Part shown: positions 27,786-35,473 of the stretch, piece by piece
Layout of the letters: each line of letters begins with the position of its first letter
Numbering within the stretch: the first letter of the stretch is position 1
Source of the DNA: Catenulispora pinistramenti
Lineage (GTDB): Bacteria; Actinomycetota; Actinomycetes; Streptomycetales; Catenulisporaceae
Assembly (NCBI RefSeq): GCF_018274385.1
Contig: NZ_JAAFYZ010000076.1
Location: 1 to 41,167, forward strand
Direction of reading: 5' to 3'
Length of the DNA stretch: 41,167 nucleotides
The notes under the pieces: generated by a model
Seen by the model: the letters and a program-made list of their open reading frames with translations, nothing else
Told to the model about the DNA's origin: nothing
Databases searched by the model: none
Program-made: the position numbers and the translations under genes

Positions 27786-29003
27786 ATGCTGCGCGTCGCC
27801 GCCTGGTTCTCCCGCTTGGCGGGACTAGTCCCGATCGGCCTGCTCACCTTCCTGGTGAAGAAGCCGACCGAGCCGGGCGGCGCCGGCACCCAGGCCGTGG
27901 TCTACGTCGTGGCGTGCCTGGGCCTGCTGGCCCTGCTGGTGATCGACGTCTGGCCCGGCGGCCTGCCGGACCGGGCCGCGCGGGTGCTGCTGCCCGGCTG
28001 CCACGGTGTGGTGATCGTGGCCGGCTGCGTCGGCGCCTCCGCCGGCGGGACCGGCGACGTCCTGATCTCGTTCTCGGTCGGTTCGCTGATGGCCGCCGGC
28101 AGCGAGCTGGGCCTGATCGTCGTGCTCTGGCTCGCCGCGCTCGGCCTGCTCGCGGTCGAAGGCGGGGCGGTGGTGTTCGGCCAGGGCGTCGGCACCCTGG
28201 TCGGCTTCCCGCTGCTGCTCGTGGTCGGCACGCTGGTCGGCCGGAACCGGGCCGCCTACCGGATCCAGGCCGAACAGGCCGCCGCGCTGCTGGCCCGGCA
28301 CGAGCAGCTGCGGGCCGAGGAGCGCTGGGCCGACATCCTCGGCGAGCGGGCGCGGATCGCCCGGGAGATCCACGACGTACTCGCGCACTCCCTGGGCGCG
28401 CTGAGCATCCAGATCCAGACCGCCCGGGCCCTGTTCACCGAGCTCGACGAGCCCGAACGCGCGCTGGACGTACTGGCCACCGCCCAGCGCATGGTCTCCG
28501 ACGGGCTCACCGAGACCCGGCGCGCGGTGCTCGCGCTGCGCACCGACAGCCTGCCGCTGCACGAGGAACTGGCCCGGGTCGCCGCCGAACACGGCGACGT
28601 GTACAGCGTGTCCGTCCGCTGCGTCATCGAGGGCACCCCGCACCCGGTGCCGGCCGACGCCACCATCGCCCTGCTGCGCACCGCCAGCGAGTGCCTGATG
28701 AACGCGGCGAAGCACGCCTCCGGCCGGGCCGTCGACATCACCTTGGCCTACGTCCCGGACGGGGTGCGGCTGTCGGTCGTCACCGAGCTGGCGGACGGCT
28801 CCCGCGCCGCCGCGGACGAGCCCGCCGGCTCCGGCACCGGCGTGCCGCAGACCATCAACGGCGGCTACGGACTCACCGGCATACAGGAGCGGCTGCGCCT
28901 GCTGCGCGGTACCCTCGACGCTGGCGTCCGGGGCCGAGAGTGGGTCGTCGCCGCCGAACTGCCCCTCGTCCCATGTCCGACCCCGGAGAGAGCCGATCGA
29001 TGA
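27786..29003 (+). CDS. NarL-type sensor histidine kinase
   Basis: A 405-residue membrane kinase. Four or five helices lie in residues 5-155 with only short loops, so it probably senses a membrane or intramembrane cue. The HisKA_3 dimerisation box ARIAREIHDVLAHSLGALSI carries phosphoacceptor His196. The HATPase part has ASECLMNAAKHASGRAVDI (N box) and NGGYGLTGIQERL (G2 box). ATG 27786 is chosen because the -10-like CATACT ends six bases before it, fitting a leaderless transcript; GTG 27729, overlapping the previous stop (GTGA), would add 19 residues and would mean coupling to the repeat-tail protein. The stop overlaps the response-regulator start (ATGA). Confidence 0.9.
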   Translation: MLRVAAWFSRLAGLVPIGLLTFLVKKPTEPGGAGTQAVVYVVACLGLLALLVIDVWPGGLPDRAARVLLPGCHGVVIVAGCVGASAGGTGDVLISFSVGSLMAAGSELGLIVVLWLAALGLLAVEGGAVVFGQGVGTLVGFPLLLVVGTLVGRNRAAYRIQAEQAAALLARHEQLRAEERWADILGERARIAREIHDVLAHSLGALSIQIQTARALFTELDEPERALDVLATAQRMVSDGLTETRRAVLALRTDSLPLHEELARVAAEHGDVYSVSVRCVIEGTPHPVPADATIALLRTASECLMNAAKHASGRAVDITLAYVPDGVRLSVVTELADGSRAAADEPAGSGTGVPQTINGGYGLTGIQERLRLLRGTLDAGVRGREWVVAAELPLVPCPTPERADR

Positions 29004-29701
29004 CCGCGACACCAGGCCGTCGCCTGCGCATCATCATCGCCGACGACCAGGCCAGCGTGCGCCAAGGTCTGGAGCTGCTGCTCGGCGCGCTGCCCGACTT
29101 CGACGTCGTGGCCGCCGCCGCGGACGGCCGGCAGGCCGTCGACCAGGTCGCCGAGCACCACCCGGACGCCATCCTGCTGGACCTGCACATGCCGGTGATG
29201 GACGGCGTCGAGGCGACCAGGATCCTGACCGCCGAGTACCCCGAGGTCGCGATCGTCGTGCTCACCACCTACTTCGACGACGCCTCGGTCCTGGACGCAC
29301 TGCGCGGCGGCGCCCGCAGCTACCTGACGAAGGACGCCGACCGCAAGGACATCGCCCACGCCCTGCGCGCGGCCGCCGACGGGCTGGCCGTGTTCGACCC
29401 GCGCGTGCACGCCGCGCTGCTGAGCGCCGCGGCGGCGCCCACACCGCGCGCCACCGCCGCTCCGGCCGGCCGGGTCCGCGCCGAGGACGGCACCACCCCG
29501 GACGGCCTGACCCAGCGCGAGGCGGAGGTCCTGCGGCTGATCGCGCGCGGCCTGACCAACATGGAGATCGCCGACCGGCTCTTCCTCAGCCCGCACACGG
29601 TGAAGTCGCACATCAACCGGATCTTCCTCAAGACCGGCTCGCGGGACCGCACCGCCGCCATGATCTACGCCCGGCGCCACGGCCTGGACCGCGACGTCTA
29701 G
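29000..29701 (+). CDS. NarL/LuxR-type response regulator
   Basis: A 233-residue DNA-binding response regulator. The receiver domain covers residues 8-125 with the acidic pair in IIIADDQ, phosphoacceptor Asp61 in LLDLHMPVMDG, Thr in VVLTTYFDD and Lys in YLTKDAD. The LuxR-type helix-turn-helix (about 168-228) reads LTQREAEVLRLIARGLTNME and LFLSPHTVKSHINRIFLKTG. ATG 29000 overlaps the kinase stop (ATGA) and has GGAGAG at good distance; ATG 28973 is less likely. The TAG stop (29699-29701) is also the last three bases of the CTAG at which element R1 begins, so insertion may have replaced the gene's native end. Confidence 0.93.
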   Translation: MTATPGRRLRIIIADDQASVRQGLELLLGALPDFDVVAAAADGRQAVDQVAEHHPDAILLDLHMPVMDGVEATRILTAEYPEVAIVVLTTYFDDASVLDALRGGARSYLTKDADRKDIAHALRAAADGLAVFDPRVHAALLSAAAAPTPRATAAPAGRVRAEDGTTPDGLTQREAEVLRLIARGLTNMEIADRLFLSPHTVKSHINRIFLKTGSRDRTAAMIYARRHGLDRDV

Positions 29702-29785
29702 TGCTGTATCAGGCAACGTTTGCGCGGGAGTTTTCGCGGGGTGGTTCGCGGCGTGCCGGTCGGCGGGCGGGATCTGTTGGCGGGT

Positions 29786-29830
29786 GGAGTTTGCTGGGGG
29801 CTTGAGTTTGCTGGGGGCTGGAGTTTGTGG
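29786..29830 (+). repeat. 17-bp tandem repeat in the R1 left arm
   Basis: GGAGTTTGCTGGGGGCT (29786-29802), TGAGTTTGCTGGGGGCT (29803-29819) and a third partial copy. R2 has one shortened unit plus a partial (about 39846-39871) at the same place, so copy number differs between elements. Confidence 0.8.
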
Positions 29831-29984
29831 GCCGGGTTGCGGTTGGTGTTTGGGTTGAAAGGCGATTTTTACGGCCTTCGGTCATAGTTGTACCGGTTCG
29901 GGGTTCGGGGCGGCGTGTTTGTTTGTCGGCTGCCGGTTTCCGCGTTCACAACCCCGCCCCACCTCAGGCCTCTTCAACTCCAGC

Positions 29985-30050
29985 AAGTCAGAGCAAGAGC
30001 AAGAGCAAGAGCACAGGCAAGATCAAGAGCTGAAGGTCAAGGTCAAGGGC
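29985..30050 (+). repeat. Purine-rich microsatellite-like stretch in R1
   Basis: Iterated AGAGCAAG, then CAGGCAAGATCAAG and AAGGTCAAGG. The corresponding stretches in R2 (40020-40100) and, inverted, in the R1 right arm (31040-31085) use the same words in different numbers. Confidence 0.75.
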
Positions 30051-30160
30051 TGTGATGAAGGGCCGGGCCTCCGGCGGGCCTCGGCAACCTCAGGGAAACT
30101 AGCGCGGTTCCCTCGGGTGGCCGATCTAGTCTCAGCGGCTGCGGTTTGTGAGGTGGCTAC

Positions 30161-30336
30161 GGTCCGTTCCCCTCGGTCGCGTCGTCAGCCCGGGGGGTAC
30201 AGCACCGGTGTCCGGGGGTAAAGTCCGCGCGCTTGCGGTCATGCGTGTGAGCTGCGGTTTTGTGCAGCGCGAACTTGACCCCCGGCCACCGGCACTGTAG
30301 GCGAAGCCCTGCCGACGCGACCGAGGGGAACGAACC
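30161..30336 (+). repeat. R1 left hairpin: module A (+) facing module B (-)
   Basis: Module A is 30161-30231 (71 bp, starts GGTCCGTTCCCCTCGGTCGC). Module B is 30267-30336 (70 bp) on the minus strand, starting GGTTCGTTCCCCTCGGTCGC in its own direction. A and B align without gaps at about 56 of 70 positions; the main difference is a 9-bp block (A CCCGGGGGG, B GGCTTCGCC). Facing each other across 35 bp, they make an imperfect hairpin of about 175 nt with a 9 x 9 internal loop. Confidence 0.9.
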
Positions 30337-30361
30337 GAAAACCAGCCGGAGAAATACAAAA

Positions 30362-30730
30362 CGCCGGGAACGAGGACACCGGTTGGTTGATACGGCTGCC
30401 GGTGAGGGTGTGGCGGCGGGCCGGTGGTTAGTTGGTCGAGAGCATGCCCGGGTGCGGTGCAGTGCAGTTAACAGGCCCAAGTGCAGTGCTGAACAGCCAT
30501 GCCTGCGTTGAGAGTCGAAGGCCCGGACCGGAGGCAGTCCGGCGACTATCGCAGCCGCTCTCTGACGATCTTTCTCGGCAACCTGCTATACCGGCGGTGG
30601 TATCGATTGTTTGTTGCCGCCGGGCCGATCCGGCGCCCGCCAACCCGGAACGCGCACCTCGGATACCGGCGCGCTGGCCAGACCGGGACCGGTGGCCGAA
30701 CTCGCCGGGCCGCCGGTACCGCACCCCCTG
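30362..30730. other. Centre of R1, no gene seen
   Basis: It shares patches with the centre of R2, such as GCGGCTGCCGGTGAGGG, CGGGTGCGGTGC and GATCCGGCGCCCGCCAACC, but much of it differs and no reading frame is kept in both. Local inverted words such as CCGGACCGGAGGCAGTCCGG suggest secondary structure. Confidence 0.7.
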
Positions 30731-30755
30731 TTTTGTATTTCTCCGGCTGGTTTTC

Positions 30756-30930
30756 GGTTCGTTCCCCTCGGTCGCGTCGGCAGGGCTTCGCCTACAGCGC
30801 CGGTGGCCGGGGGTCAAGTTCGCGCTGTGCGAAACCGCAGCTCAGGCACCCAACCGCCGCGCGCGGACTTTACCCCCGGACACCGGTGCTGTACCCCCCG
30901 GGCTGACGACGCGACCGTGGGGAACGGACC
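30756..30930 (+). repeat. R1 right hairpin: module B (+) facing module A (-)
   Basis: Module B is 30756-30825, differing from the other B copies by one base (CTACAGC for CTACAGT). Module A is 30860-30930 on the minus strand, differing from the left-arm A by one base (CCCCACGG for CCCCTCGG). The order is the mirror image of the left hairpin. Confidence 0.9.
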
Positions 30931-31280
30931 GCACCACCTCACCGGCCGCAGCCGCTGAGACTGACCCGGCCACCCGAGGGAACCGCGCTAGTTTCCCTGA
31001 GGTTGCCGAGGCCCGCCGGAGGCCCGGCTCTTCATCACAGTTCTTGATCTTGCTCTTGCTCTTGACTGTGCTCGTGCTCTGACTTGCTGGAGTTGAAGAG
31101 GCCTGAGGTGAGGCGGGGTTGTGAACGCGCGAACCGGCAGCCGACAAACACACCCACCACCCCGAACCCCGAACCGGCACAACTATGACCGAAGGCCGTA
31201 AAAAGCTTCTAAAACCCACACGCCAACCGCACCCGGCCTCGCAAACTCCCGCCCCCAAAAGAACTCCCACAGCGCCGCTC

Positions 31281-31348
31281 GGCAACGGATCCCGCCCGGC
31301 AACGGATCCCGACCGGCAACGGATCCCCGCCGGCAACGGATCCCGACC
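31281..31348 (+). repeat. Four 17-bp tandem repeats with GGATCC cores
   Basis: Units at 31281-31297, 31298-31314, 31315-31331 and 31332-31348 read GGCAACGGATCCC followed by SMCC-type variants. A single related copy (inverted) occurs in the left arms: CGGGCGGGATCYGTTGGCGG near 29764-29783 and 39825-39844. The array is therefore an amplified piece of the arm, ending 17 bases short of the oligopeptidase stop codon. Confidence 0.85.
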
Positions 31349-31365
31349 GCCGCCGACAGCTCGCC

Positions 31366-33489
31366 CTACTCGACAGCAGAAACCTTGTCGATCACCCAAG
31401 CGAGCGTGAAAGCCTCCTCCTGCCAAGCCGTGTAGCGCCCCGACCGGCCGCCATGCCCGGCGTCCATCTCGGTCTTGAGTAGGAAGTCCTGCTCGCCGCC
31501 GGCCTCGGCTCGCAGCCGGGCGATCCACTTGGCCGGCTCGTGGAAGCCGACGCGGGTGTCGTTGAGGCTGGTGAGGGCCAGGATCGCCGGGTATTGGACG
31601 TTCGCGACGTTCTCGTAGGGGCTGTAGCCCTTCATGTAGCCGTAGATCTCGGGGTCCTCGACCGGGTTGCCCCACTCCTCCCACTCCATGACGGTCAGCG
31701 GCAGGTCGGGGTCGAGGATCGTGTTGAGCGCGTCGACGAAGGGGACCCCGGCGACGATCGCGCGGAAGTCGTCCGGTGCGATGTTTGCCACGGCGCCCAT
31801 CAGCAGGCCGCCGGCGCTCGCGCCGCGTGCGGCGAGCCGGTCCGGGGCGGTCCAGTGGTCGGCGACCAGTTGGCGGGCGCAGGCGACGAAGTCGGTGAAG
31901 GTGTTGCGCTTGTTGAGGAACTTGCCGTCTTCGTACCAGTGCCGGCCCATCTCGCCGCCGCCGCGGATGTGGGCGATGGCGAAGACGAAGCCGCGGTCGA
32001 GCAGGCTCAGTCGTGCGATGGAGAAGGACGGGTCGATGGAGATCTCGTAGGCGCCGTATCCGTACAGGACACAGGGATTCGAGCCGTCGGCGACGACGCC
32101 CTTCTTGTGGACGAGTGTCACCGGGACGCGCGCGCCGTCCTGCGCGGTCGCCCAGACCCGCTCCTGTTCGTAGTCGGCGGGGTCGTAGCCGCCGAGCACG
32201 GGCTGCTGCTTCAACAGGGTCAGCTCGCCGGTCGTGACGTCGTAGTCGTAGACGCTGGAGGGCGTGACCATGGAGGTGTAGCCCAGGCGGTAGCGGGTGC
32301 TGTCGTAGTCAGGGTTCTGGCTCCCGCTGACGGTGCGGATCCGCTCCGGGAACTCGATCGGCTCGCCGTGGGCGGCCGGAGTTCCGCTGTCCGCGTCGAT
32401 GCCGTGCACGGCCAGCCCGGTGAGCCCGTCGCGCCGGTAGCCGACGACGAGGTGGCCGGCGAAGACGTCGACGGCGTCCAGCCGGGTGCCCTGCCGGTGC
32501 GGGACGAGCGGGGTCCACGCTGTGTGGTCGCCGAGGGCGGAGACCGGCGCGGTGGCGAGTTCGAAGTCGGTCTTGCCGTCGGCGTTGTGCAGGACCAGGA
32601 GCAGGTCCCGGGACGGATCGCCGGGATGGCTCCAGTGGTCCACCGAGTACTCGACGCCGTCCCGGCGCGGTGCGGCGATCTGGAACGTCCCGGTCGGATC
32701 GTCGGAGTCCAGCAGCCGGACCTCGCTGGTGACCTGCGAGGAACAGGTGATCTCGATGAACCGCTCGCTGCGCAGCAGGCTGACGTCGACGAAGAACCGG
32801 TCGTCGTCCTCCTGGAAGACGACCTCGTCCTGCTCGGTGGGCGTCCCGAGCGCGTGCCGGTGCACGCGGTAGGGCCGCCAGGCGTCGTTGATCGTGGTGT
32901 AGAACAGCGTCGAACCGTCGCGGGACCAGGCGGTCGAGTAGTAGGTGTTGGCGACCTCGTCGGCGAGGTCTTCCCCGGTCGCCAGGTCGCGCACCTTGAG
33001 CGTGAACCGCTCGTCGCCGACGACGTCGAGGGCGTAGGCCAGGAGCTTGCCGTCGGGGGAGACCTCGAACGTGCCGAGGGCGAAGAACTCGTGCCCCTCG
33101 GCGAGCGCGTTGCCGTCCAGCAGCACGTGCTCGCCGGGCAGCGCGGAGCCGTCCTGGGGCAGTGCGGGCGGCGTCGGGCCGTCGGCGGCGACCCGGCAGG
33201 AGATCGAGTACTGGAGCCCTTCGACGCTGCGGGAGTAGTACCACCAGTCGCCCTTGCGGGTGGGGACGGACAGGTCCGTCTCCTTGGTCCGGGCCTTGAT
33301 CTCCTGGAAGACCGTCTCGCGCAGATCGGCGAGCCCGGCCGTCGTGGCCTCGGTGAAGGCGTTCTCATCCTTGAGGTACGCCAGGACCTCGTCGTCCTCC
33401 CTGTCGATCAGCCAGGCATAGGGATCGTTGACGACGTCACCGTGGCGGGAACGCTCATGGTCACGGCGGGCTGCTACCGGCGGCTTCAT
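31366..33489 (-). CDS. ptrB: Oligopeptidase B (protease II, S9A)
   Basis: A 707-residue prolyl-oligopeptidase-family serine peptidase that cuts short peptides after Arg/Lys in the cytoplasm. Residues 1-70 and 420-707 form the alpha/beta hydrolase fold and the middle forms the beta-propeller that excludes large proteins. The start is typical: PPVAARRDHERSRHGDVVND then PYAWL. The catalytic triad is Ser558 in RGASAGGLLMG, Asp644 in LTSLNDTRVG and His679 in AGHGGRSG. The oligopeptidase-B signature IRGGGEMGRHWYEDGKFLNK is present. ATG 33489 is used. It converges on element R1. Length and motifs are those of an intact enzyme, with no signal peptide. Confidence 0.94.
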   Translation of the reverse strand: MKPPVAARRDHERSRHGDVVNDPYAWLIDREDDEVLAYLKDENAFTEATTAGLADLRETVFQEIKARTKETDLSVPTRKGDWWYYSRSVEGLQYSISCRVAADGPTPPALPQDGSALPGEHVLLDGNALAEGHEFFALGTFEVSPDGKLLAYALDVVGDERFTLKVRDLATGEDLADEVANTYYSTAWSRDGSTLFYTTINDAWRPYRVHRHALGTPTEQDEVVFQEDDDRFFVDVSLLRSERFIEITCSSQVTSEVRLLDSDDPTGTFQIAAPRRDGVEYSVDHWSHPGDPSRDLLLVLHNADGKTDFELATAPVSALGDHTAWTPLVPHRQGTRLDAVDVFAGHLVVGYRRDGLTGLAVHGIDADSGTPAAHGEPIEFPERIRTVSGSQNPDYDSTRYRLGYTSMVTPSSVYDYDVTTGELTLLKQQPVLGGYDPADYEQERVWATAQDGARVPVTLVHKKGVVADGSNPCVLYGYGAYEISIDPSFSIARLSLLDRGFVFAIAHIRGGGEMGRHWYEDGKFLNKRNTFTDFVACARQLVADHWTAPDRLAARGASAGGLLMGAVANIAPDDFRAIVAGVPFVDALNTILDPDLPLTVMEWEEWGNPVEDPEIYGYMKGYSPYENVANVQYPAILALTSLNDTRVGFHEPAKWIARLRAEAGGEQDFLLKTEMDAGHGGRSGRYTAWQEEAFTLAWVIDKVSAVE

Positions 33490-33713
33490 GGGAGAAGTCT
33501 AGGTGGGGGTGAACTGCTATTCGGGGAAGGGCGGGTGCGGACCCGGTGAGGGACCGGTGTGGGACTGCACCCGGCCCGCACCCGGCCCCCACCCGCAACC
33601 GCCCCGAACGGCCGCCCCGCCTGGCGTCATCTGGCGCTAGGCTTTATGTTCTGCGCTGAGGGCGCCCTCATGAGCGTGGGGGGATCGGCGAGGAAAGAGG
33701 TGCGGGGAGCGTT

Positions 33714-35411
33714 ATGAGCGAGGCCGCCTCCGCACCCCGCGTCGTCATCCTGACGGTCGACGACGACCCGGGCGTCTCCCGTGCCATCGCCCGGGACCTG
33801 CGTCGCCGGTACGGCGGCGACTACCGGATCGTCCGTGCCGAGTCCGGTGCCGCCGGGCTTGAGGCGTTGCAGGAGCTCAAACTGCGCGGTGACCTGGTGT
33901 CGCTGCTGATCGCCGACCATCGGATGCCGGAGATGAACGGCGTCGAGTTCCTGGAACGCGCCATCGACATCTACCCGGCCGCGCGCAGCATCCTGTTGAC
34001 GGCCTACGCGGACACCGAAGCGGCCATCGACGCGATCAACATCGTGGACCTGGACCACTATCTGCTCAAGCCGTGGGACCCGCCGGAAGTGAAGCTGTAT
34101 CCGGTGGTCGACAGCCTGCTCGAGGGCTGGCTGGCGGAGGACCACCGCGCGGTGTTGGAGACCCGCGTCGTCGGCCATCGCTGGTCCGCGCGTTCGACCG
34201 AGGTGCGCGAGTTCCTGGCCCGCAATCAGGTCCCTTACCGCTGGTACGCGTCCGACGAGCCGGAGGGCCGACGGCTGCTGCTGGCCGCCGGGCAGGATCC
34301 GGACGCGGCCGGCACCGGCGAGGCGCGGCTGCCGCTGGTGATCGCCCCGGACGGCGGCATCCTGCTGGAGCCGGACGATCAGGAGCTCGCGGACCACGTC
34401 GGTCTGCGGACGACGCCGGCCGGCGAGTTCTATGACCTCATCGTCGTCGGCGGCGGTCCCGCCGGCCTCAGCGCCTCGGTGTACGGGGCGTCCGAGGGGT
34501 TGCGGACGGTCCTCGTGGAACGGCTGGCGACCGGCGGGCAGGCCGGTCAGAGCTCTCGGATCGAGAACTACCTCGGCTTCCCCAACGGCGTCTCAGGCGC
34601 CCAGCTGACCGGCCGGGCCCGCCGTCAGGCCGCCAAGTTCGGTGCCGAGATCCTGACCGCGCGCGAGGTCGCCGGACTGGAGATGTGCGGCTCCTCGCGG
34701 CTGGTGCGGTTCGCGGACGGCACGGCCATCGGCGCGCACACGGTCATCCTGGCGATGGGCGTCGAGTACCGGCGGCTGGAAGCGCCGGGCATCGACGAGC
34801 TCACCGGCAAGGGGGTGTCCTACGGCTCGTCGTTGTCCGAGGCGATGAACTGCGAGGGCCGGCACGTCTTCATCGTCGGCGGCGCGAACTCGGCCGGGCA
34901 GGCCGCGGTGTACCTGTCGCGCTTCGCCAAGTCGGTGACGCTGGTCGTCCGGGCCGAATCGCTGGCGGCTTCGATGTCGTACTACCTGATCCAGCAGATC
35001 GAGCAGATCCCGACGATCGTCGTCCGGTCCCGGACCGAGGTCGTCCAGGCACACGGCGAGGAGCACCTGGAGCGGCTGACGCTCCGGGACTCGGACGCCG
35101 GCACCACCGAGGACGTCGACGCGCAGTGGCTGTTCGTGTTCATCGGGGCCGCTCCGACCACCGACTGGCTCGACGGCGTCGTGGAGCGTGACTCGCGCGG
35201 GTTCGTGCTCACCGGCCCGGACCTCGTCCCCGGTGGCGCGACGATCAAGGGCTGGGCGCTGGATCGCATCCCCTATCTGCTGGAGACGAACGTGCCGGGG
35301 GTGTTCGCGATCGGCGACGTCCGCTCCGAATCCACCAAGCGCGTCGCCTCGGCGGTGGGGGAGGGCGCGATGGCGGTCATGCTCGTGCACCGGTACGTGG
35401 AGAAGCTGTGA
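33714..35411 (+). CDS. Receiver domain fused to thioredoxin-reductase-like flavoprotein
   Basis: A 565-residue fusion. Residues 8-125 form a response-regulator receiver with VDDD (16-18), phosphoacceptor Asp68 in LIADHRMPEMNG and Lys in LLKPWD. Residues 145-235 resemble a glutaredoxin-like fold (RWSARSTEVREFLARNQVPY). From 240 it is a thioredoxin-reductase type flavoprotein: FAD motif DLIVVGGGPAG, then GGQAGQSSRIENYLGFP, NADPH motif IVGGANSAGQAA (387-398), and FAIGDVR near the end. The redox CxxC of true thioredoxin reductase is absent: the region reads SYGSS (369-373), leaving Cys380 alone. GGGGAG precedes ATG 33714. It overlaps the sensor-kinase gene (GTGA), so phosphorylation probably controls an enzyme rather than transcription. 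Confidence 0.9.
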   Translation: MSEAASAPRVVILTVDDDPGVSRAIARDLRRRYGGDYRIVRAESGAAGLEALQELKLRGDLVSLLIADHRMPEMNGVEFLERAIDIYPAARSILLTAYADTEAAIDAINIVDLDHYLLKPWDPPEVKLYPVVDSLLEGWLAEDHRAVLETRVVGHRWSARSTEVREFLARNQVPYRWYASDEPEGRRLLLAAGQDPDAAGTGEARLPLVIAPDGGILLEPDDQELADHVGLRTTPAGEFYDLIVVGGGPAGLSASVYGASEGLRTVLVERLATGGQAGQSSRIENYLGFPNGVSGAQLTGRARRQAAKFGAEILTAREVAGLEMCGSSRLVRFADGTAIGAHTVILAMGVEYRRLEAPGIDELTGKGVSYGSSLSEAMNCEGRHVFIVGGANSAGQAAVYLSRFAKSVTLVVRAESLAASMSYYLIQQIEQIPTIVVRSRTEVVQAHGEEHLERLTLRDSDAGTTEDVDAQWLFVFIGAAPTTDWLDGVVERDSRGFVLTGPDLVPGGATIKGWALDRIPYLLETNVPGVFAIGDVRSESTKRVASAVGEGAMAVMLVHRYVEKL

Positions 35412-35473
35412 CCCCCGCGGAGCCGGTACGCGGAGAGGCTGTGACCGCCGCGGAGCCGGTCCACGGCGAACCG
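35408..35473 (+). repeat. 33-bp tandem duplication at the kinase start
   Basis: Unit 1 (35408-35440) and unit 2 (35441-35473) both begin GTGACC, then CGCGGAGCCGGT at the same offset, encoding [10 protein letters not shown] and [10 protein letters not shown]. The duplication copies the start codon itself. Confidence 0.85.

Larger units (their letters stand above)
29698..31350. mobile_element. R1: 1.65-kb non-coding foldback element
   Basis: The left arm (29702-30361) and right arm (30731-31350) are long imperfect inverted copies of each other; the centre is 30362-30730. The sequence begins CTAG then TGCTGTATCAGGCAACG, exactly as R2 does at 39741. Each arm contains, from outside inwards, a variable tandem repeat, the conserved word GGCCTTCGGTCATAGTTG, an island with CACCTCAGGCCTCTTCAACT, a purine-rich CAAGAG/AAGGTCAAG microsatellite, an island with CCTCCGGCGGGCCTCGGCAA and AGGGAAAC..GGTTCCCT, and an A/B module pair. 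It encodes no recognisable protein. It sits between the 3' ends of the response regulator and oligopeptidase B. The right arm lacks the last 60 bases of the left arm. Confidence 0.88.

Noticed and set aside
30432-31082. Open frames of 100-216 codons inside R1 and R2
   Set aside because: Frames are not kept between R1 and R2, they cross module boundaries, and codon bias is absent. The elements look non-coding.
31281-31348. Possible CRISPR array
   Set aside because: The 17-bp units are directly joined without spacers; likewise the 15/24-bp units at 27541-27696 are coding repeats.
29698-31350. Retron, group II intron or diversity-generating element
   Set aside because: No reverse transcriptase, intron domain V-like hairpin or template/variable repeat pair is visible; the structure is a symmetric foldback.
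33714-35411. Ordinary thioredoxin reductase
   Set aside because: The CxxC pair is missing and a receiver domain is fused at the N-terminus.
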